From Cristatella mucedo (Eukaryota; Bryozoa; Phylactolaemata; Cristatellidae): DNA of 64,000 nt. The stretch lies in contig WPIO01000017.1 in NCBI GenBank assembly GCA_009760855.2, positions 2,747,501 through 2,811,500 on the forward strand, written 5' to 3'. Shown piece after piece: positions 60,301-64,000 of the stretch (position 1 is the first letter of the stretch; every line of letters starts with the position of its first letter). Made by a program: the position numbers and the translations under genes. The notes under the pieces are model-generated. The model was not told where the DNA came from. It worked only from the letters and a program-made list of their open reading frames with translations, and made no database searches.

Positions 60301-63300
60301 AGCAAAGGAGACACGTGCTCAAACCTATGAGAGTTGAAGACTAGCCTTGCAGCCATATTCATAGTCAGCTGCAGTGGCCTAGTTGCTTTCTTTGGTAGCC
60401 CAGCCAAAAGGGAATTACAATAATCAAGCCGAGACAGAACTAGGGAGCTAGTTAATTTTTTTGCAAGCCATTGTGGAAGACAGCTCCTAATCTTGGATAG
60501 GGATCAGACGTGATGGCTAGCTGTTGAAGCAGTCTTCTGAATGAAGCTTTTAAAATTGAGGCAGCTGTCGAATGCATGTTTTGTTTGCATGTTGTCATAA
60601 AATCAAGATGGCAGGATGCACGATTTTTTTAAATACTGCTAAGTCATGCGAATCCTTCGTTTTGGCGAGATTTTTTGCCGGCTGTCGGTAAAACGCTAAT
60701 ATATGAGGTTATTTCTTGATCCCCAGGGTGCACAGAGTTTTTATGCAACCATTGTATAGACGGACATAAGTGCATAGACTAGCATATACTAGCGTGTATA
60801 CAGTATATACAGCATATATTTATTTATTCATTTATGCACTGAGTGGCTATAAGCTTTACCTCACGCATCCGCCGAACTATTGCCGTCTGGTTAGCTATCG
60901 CTGTAGCCAATATTAAAGTCTACCCGAACTGGTTTGGCCCAGTGGTAAAGGTGCTTGCCCCGACCAAGGTCTGGCTGAGGTCGTGGGCTCCAGCCCTGAG
61001 GCATATGTGAAGCACCTGAATAGAGATTAAGATCTCTATGGGCGCTATACAAATGAATTATATATACCCGGAGTGTCCAAACTACTAAAATTGATGCGAT
61101 AATAAACACACTATTTATTTAGCATGACAACCACAGCACAGACGGTAGAAGCACTAATGCTAGTAGCCTGTATCCCCTCCCCATTAGCGATCATCTCTGC
61201 TGTTTGGACTGGCATGGACTCAATGAGTTTTCGAGTTACATAGGATGATACATCACGACAAACCTCGGGCATGTGTCCCATAATTTTGGGGGTATATAAT
61301 TTTACCGTCTAGAGTCATCTGGTTGCTAAGGGGCATCAACAAGTATGCCCACTGCCGGTTTGCTTAGATTTAGGGCTCTCAAGTCCTCCTGAGCAATATC
61401 GGCAAATCAGAAAACAAAAGAGAGCTCTTCGTGATGCACTGCCGGTGCTGCAGGGCTTCACGATGAGCTGACAGCACCGCTAGTAAGAAGCCTCTTGGCT
61501 GACTGCTGAACATCACGGTTGATATTGTTGCGGTCAAGCCACGTCAATTCAAGTAGACAGTTTGCCAGCAAATTGCCCGGAGACGACCTTCACAAGCACC
61601 TTAGGCAGAAACCCTAAGTGAAGTGGCAACACATTTGGGTCACGATCATGCCTTTAAGTAGCTATAGGTCAATGGCTGATTTTCTGTTCAATAATTCACA
61701 AACTCATCCAATCCACTTAGTTTTGGTTACAGCCATGCTAACAAACCGATATATTGCAAGTACATGCCCTAAAGGACAGTGTGAGGTGAAGGGCAAGTCA
61801 GGCAACAATAGCAAAGTATCTCAGCACACATATTTTATCGATGTGTCTACTACTCCCAGCTGTCACTGAGTTCCCAATGAACTACTCTACTGTATTCCCG
61901 TGTGCTTTGCATGCTTCACTTGTGCATGATTCAAAGCCTTTTACTATCAAGAGACTACTAACCGGTGGCCGTGAGTGTCTTGTGGTGCTCTTTAGCATGA
62001 CGGCTTTAGTACAATACGTGTGTGCTTCTTCATGCTTATCTTTGCACGATACCGTGCGAGTCATTAACACTTGGCTATTGGTTCTCTTAAACCGAATTGT
62101 ACAGTGCCTGGATAGATTTACTTCTCTTGAGGTTCTTTACAGACGCGTTATTCCTACTATCATTAAGAACCAATCCTAATTTCTGCCAAGCTGGCACCAC
62201 TGTCCAATAACCGTAGGTTTTAATCTCCCTTAATGGCACTACGGCTGACACAGGAAATCTAACGACTGTTAGGATGAGAGCCGGCAACCAGGCATAGGAG
62301 GCTGGCTCAATGTATCCTAGACACGACATTCGGCCCCCCTCTGTAATCCTTTCGGTTATCTCACGAAGCTGGAGTCAAAATCTAAAATGAAGCTCTTTGC
62401 TAGGATAAATCGGGTGTGGAGTCAGGATTCCAGCATTTTCCAGATTAGCAGCAGAACCGGCTGCTTAAGGTTGATTTCTGATGTCGACAAGGCAGGCTCT
62501 GCACGTTAACGTTTTGTGCTTAAAAACTCTGTAACACGACTGTACGAGCGTTACATATAGGTGGAAGTCACATTTACATTTGCTTCATTTGTTCATAGCA
62601 TAAGCACATCCATCAACTGCTTCCACTGGCAAGCCTAATGCGACAAAGTGGTACAACTGGACGCCAAAACTGTTTTGTGGACATGCCATTTGTAGCAGAC
62701 CAGGCGCCTGGTGGTACCAAGACTTGACTCTTGCACTATTCTTTAAATACTCTTACAGGCATACACAGCTTGGCAAGCATGCAGGCCATGAGGTGGAATG
62801 TAAAGTCGAAAGCACACCGCAAGAGACGATGCCACCAGCAGACTGCCTGCGTCTGGCAAGCAAGCTAAGCATCGATTACCTGGTCATCTTCGTCGGGCTC
62901 CCGCTCGATAATGCCCTCTGCCGCCTCCTCGTCGTCAGCTTGAATAAGGTCAGGGTTAAATTCAAACATCTCGCGACCACTGATCTACGCGGTCAATAAT
63001 AGGTCAGTGCAACCATAGGTCAAGCAGAAGAAGCAAATAGATTGACGCATTAAAAATATATGGTTGGGGAAAAAGTTTGCGTGCGGTTATTTTAATAATA
63101 ATTTAATGCAATACAAAATTTAATGAATTTAATAACGATTTAATGGAAAACACGCTGCACAAACTTTTTCCTCGACCTTATAGAAAAAAGCAAGTACGAT
63201 GAGCCAATACCGGTAAGTCTACAGGATTTATATATATCAAAAGCAGAAACGGGTGACCGTAACAAGCTTGACCCAATGAGCCATCCGGGCTCAAGCAGAA

Positions 63301-64000
63301 ATGAAAAAGCGACTCCGGTTAAACCCAAAGGTCAGAGCGTCAAGCAAAATCCAAAGAACATTCAGCAGCCGTCAAAACACAAAAAACATATCCGTGAAAC
63401 CCAGCTGAAGCGCGAGTAATGCCACGGCTTCATTGTTAACAGCAGGTCCAGAGAACCAATTGCAATAGACAAGAGTATGCAGCAGAACCAAGCACACGCT
63501 AAAAAAGCAGGCAATAGAAAAAGCAATAGAAAGAGCAAGCGCAGGCTTACCCCAAACATTTTTCCAGCCTTGAAATCAGCCTTTTTCTTGTCTACAGTTT
63601 GTTTCAATTTGCTAACTTTTTCGGCCCTCTACAGGAAAGACAAGCAAGGTTTTTCCAGCAAGTCAATCAAAGTATTTTACACTATATTTTGTGTCAGCAC
63701 TGCTCAAACCGCCAACAATTCGTCACAGTCGTCGTGCGTGAGCAGAACCGGTGCCACGGCCTTGCCTTTCTCTCTTTCCAGGCCTTGAAGGACTCGAGGG
63801 TGATCTTAGTGACGTTCGTGCCAAGTGCTGCACGCTCCTTCTCTATAAGCTCCTCCAGAGTTATCTGCTCCTTCTGCTCGTCCATCTTCTTCTTGTCTTT
63901 CTTCAGCATGAATCCTGGAGGCAAGGCGTGCCGGTAGTGGCAGGTGGGCCCATTGGGACACTCCCAGAACCAGCCGTACTTGCTCTCTTCAACAGCATCG
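54151..64000 (-). CDS. ZC3H15: ZC3H15 (DRG family-regulatory protein 1), 3' half of a multi-exon gene, cut by the window end
   Basis: This is the C-terminal half of a CCCH zinc-finger protein that in animals and yeast (Tma46) binds and stabilises the GTPase DRG1 and associates with translating ribosomes in the cytoplasm. Read on the minus strand, the exons give the end of the second CCCH finger (C-x5-C-x3-H), then [40 protein letters not shown], and an acidic C-terminus with DEDLF and a final DLETLTLDN. These occur in the same order as in the human protein as I recall it. The N-terminal part with the first finger lies beyond 64000. Segments: 63766-64000, 63551-63628, 62880-62984, 57372-57461 and 54151-54341. 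The phase of segment three (0) does not fit segment four (1), so at least one short exon between 57.5 and 62.9 kb is not located; in human this part includes a DLSLYIP-type stretch. The name is secure; the exon list is incomplete. Confidence 0.93.
55067..55246 (+). mobile_element. SINE-B, complete copy with target duplication, in a ZC3H15 intron
   Basis: It is bounded by TTTAATGTC at 55058-55066 and 55247-55255. It starts CGTGATGGCACACTAGGTAA, has the palindrome around CTCGGTCCCGAG, the B-box-like GGGTTCGATTCC, then GGCTCTTCTGTCGCTATACA, and ends in (TTTA)n. It defines SINE-B as about 180 bp. It is antisense to the gene. Confidence 0.88.
55277..56522 (-). mobile_element. LINE-A copy in ZC3H15 intron
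   Basis: Only part of the tail remains (AATAATTTGTATATCGTCCT and CGGAGAACTT), followed after a deletion by reversed coding sequence: [34 protein letters not shown] (55384-55677), [17 protein letters not shown] (YADD changed to YADG), and RT remnants up to ERVVANQL-like sequence at 56522. It is broken in many places and in the same sense as the host gene. The foldback element starts directly at its upstream end. Confidence 0.88.
56523..56846. mobile_element. Foldback/MITE-like element, 324 bp, nested inverted repeats
   Basis: The terminal inverted repeats are 26 bp with 24 matches: TGGTAGATCGCGATGCATGC (left, from 56523) and its complement ending at 56846. Inside, a second inverted pair of 30 bp with 27 matches lies at 56551-56580 and 56641-56670 (core GATTTCGGCT). 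No transposase is encoded; the 74-codon minus frame has no known motif. The flanking sequences give no clear target duplication. A Tc1/mariner-type reading, with TA inside the first bases, is possible but unproven. Confidence 0.7.
56847..57371. other. ZC3H15 intron sequence, nothing else recognised
   Basis: A 119-codon plus frame (56829-57188) starts inside the foldback element and shows no known domain. Confidence 0.4.
57372..57461 (-). CDS. ZC3H15: ZC3H15 exon, probable ([14 protein letters not shown] linker)
   Basis: The minus strand encodes [18 protein letters not shown] followed by [11 protein letters not shown]. It ends in a CAG/GTTGGT donor in phase 1, which fits the phase-1 acceptor of the last exon and completes an alanine codon. 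The TVAPTVRQF segment resembles the ITVASLERF stretch of human ZC3H15. The acceptor is either CATTAG (exon starting at 57461) or CACAAG (starting at 57455); both give the same frame. The phase does not match the exon at 62880, which implies an unlocated exon in between. Confidence 0.75.
58705..58915 (-). repeat. Repeat C, copy 1 (possible transposase 3' remnant)
   Basis: Similar along its length to 61080-61300. Shared plus-strand blocks are GGTAGAAGCACTAATGC, GACTCAACGAGT and GTGTCCCATAATTT. The minus frame reads [20 protein letters not shown]. The RLVESLP pattern resembles the C-terminal end of Tc1/mariner-type transposases (LIxSMPxR), but that is a weak match. Confidence 0.5.
59779..60465 (-). 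mobile_element. LINE-B, 3' part of a second CR1-like family, in ZC3H15 intron
   Basis: The minus frames read [40 protein letters not shown] and [13 protein letters not shown] (60180-60407), then [20 protein letters not shown] and LWNSLP. These correspond to the same C-terminal ORF2 region as LINE-A (LPxxxxRxLQLxxNxAARLV, LAPxYLxxLL, DRxFSxxxPxxWNSLP) but are clearly different in sequence. The 3' end is distinct (CTCTCCTGCGTAACTCCCAC and CAGACGGAGATACATTACAT). Confidence 0.85.
60927..61064 (+). mobile_element. SINE-A, complete copy with target duplication
   Basis: It is flanked by TACCCG (60921-60926 and 61065-61070). Head AACTGGTTTGGCCCAGTGGT, then GCCCCGACCAAGGTCTGGCT, a B-box-like GTCGTGGGCTCCAGCCC, and a tail GAAGCACCTGAATAGAGATT, AAGATCTCTATGGGCGCTAT, ACAAATGAATTAT. 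It defines SINE-A as about 138 bp. It is antisense to ZC3H15. Confidence 0.85.
61080..61300 (-). repeat. Repeat C, copy 2
   Basis: The minus frame is open through [36 protein letters not shown] and on to a stop after VVVMLNK. The LIESMP segment resembles the end of Tc1/mariner-type transposases. It aligns with 58705-58915. Confidence 0.55.
61300..62879. other. ZC3H15 intron, nothing further recognised
   Basis: A weak LINE-A-like tail (GTACAGTGCCTGGATAGATT) is at about 62098-62150. The missing ZC3H15 exon should lie somewhere between 57.5 and 62.9 kb. Confidence 0.4.
62880..62984 (-). CDS. ZC3H15: ZC3H15 exon, 35 codons (ISGREMFEF...DEDDQ)
   Basis: The acceptor is CGCGTAG before ATC AGT GGT, and the donor is GAC CAG followed by GTAATC. 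The 105 bp encode [15 protein letters not shown] and then an acidic run (ADDEEAAEG...EPDEDDQ). Human ZC3H15 has ISGREVFEF followed by a similar acidic stretch at this place. Phase is 0 at both ends. The intron towards the previous exon carries a mariner-like MITE at 63061-63178. Confidence 0.92.
63061..63178. mobile_element. Mariner-like MITE, 118 bp, in ZC3H15 intron
   Basis: The terminal inverted repeats are TGGTTGGGGAAAAAGTTTG and (complement at the right end) AGGTCGAGGAAAAAGTTTG, 16 of 19 matching. The flanks are TA on both sides (63059-63060 and 63179-63180). The interior is AT-rich with repeated ATTTAATG. The GGAAAAAGTTTG type of end resembles mariner elements. There is no coding capacity. 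Confidence 0.75.
63551..63628 (-). CDS. ZC3H15: ZC3H15 exon, 26 codons ([10 protein letters not shown]...[11 protein letters not shown])
   Basis: The acceptor reads TCCTGTAG before AGG GCC GAA, and the donor reads GGG followed by GTAAGC. The exon is exactly 26 codons, phase 0 at both ends. It encodes a lysine-rich helix ending [10 protein letters not shown], which corresponds to the [11 protein letters not shown] stretch of vertebrate ZC3H15 and links the finger region to the ISGRE motif. Confidence 0.93.
63766..64000 (-). CDS. ZC3H15: ZC3H15 exon: end of second CCCH finger and DRG1-binding region (5' end outside window)
   Basis: Minus-strand reading from the window edge gives [18 protein letters not shown] and then [16 protein letters not shown], a CCCH finger with spacing C-x5-C-x3-H. 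A charged helix follows and the exon ends [10 protein letters not shown]. In the human protein this matches the YGWFWVCPGGG to LAWKKRK block. Homology requires splicing directly after the AAG codon at 63766. The intron there begins GCAAGG rather than GT, so this looks like a GC-AG intron. The exon ends in phase 0, as does the next exon's start. An open frame running on past the donor to 63694 is intron sequence. Confidence 0.92.

Noticed and set aside
62780-62835. Minus-strand [11 protein letters not shown] as the ZC3H15 LYIPRDV block
   Set aside because: It would leave an intron of only a few dozen nucleotides after 62880 and lacks acceptor and donor sites in phase.
63694-63924. A 76-codon minus ORF as a complete small protein
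   Set aside because: It is ZC3H15 exon sequence read on through the GC donor into intron.

Overview
This is nuclear DNA of an animal (metazoan), probably an invertebrate, but I cannot name the species. The evidence is a spliced gene with GT-AG and GC-AG introns (ZC3H15), CR1/L2-like LINEs ending in a hairpin plus (ATT)n, tRNA-derived SINEs, solo LTRs with TG...CA ends, hAT and mariner-like remnants, and long (CT)n, (TA)n and (CA)n arrays. There are no operons, bacterial-type genes or CRISPR arrays. Most open reading frames over 60 codons are chance frames in repeats or GC-rich DNA.

The only gene I can name is at the right edge on the minus strand: the 3' half of ZC3H15 (DRG-family-regulatory protein 1, DFRP1), from the window end down to a stop at 54151-54153. 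Five coding segments are readable (63766-64000, 63551-63628, 62880-62984, 57372-57461, 54151-54341). One short exon between the third and fourth is not located. The introns carry a SINE, two LINEs, a foldback element, an unknown repeat pair and a mariner-like MITE. A second, unnamed gene is likely on the plus strand around 45.25-48.30 kb, where two putative exons with good splice sites join in matching phase.

The rest is repeat-rich. One LINE family (here LINE-A) accounts for more than twenty pieces. They range from about 1.9 kb with reverse transcriptase domains (24.2-25.9, 32.5-34.0 and 51.1-53.0 kb) to bare 60-90 bp tail copies. A second CR1-like family (LINE-B) occurs at 59.8-60.5 kb and as fragments. 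SINE-A has a tRNA-like head and a tail closely resembling the LINE-A 3' end. SINE-B has a different tail, (TTTA)n, and a palindrome in its head. Two solo LTRs of about 725 bp lie 1 kb apart at 35.4-37.9 kb. A decayed hAT element of the ZMYM1-like type lies at 39.5-41.4 kb.

GC-rich blocks at about 12.6-14.2, 17.8-18.8, 26.6-28.3, 38.4-38.8 and 41.8-43.6 kb may be promoters or first exons; no protein is recognisable in them. Stretches not listed (for example 3.2-5.7, 8.9-9.7, 20.7-22.3, 22.6-24.2, 28.9-30.0 and 49.3-51.1 kb) show no supported gene.
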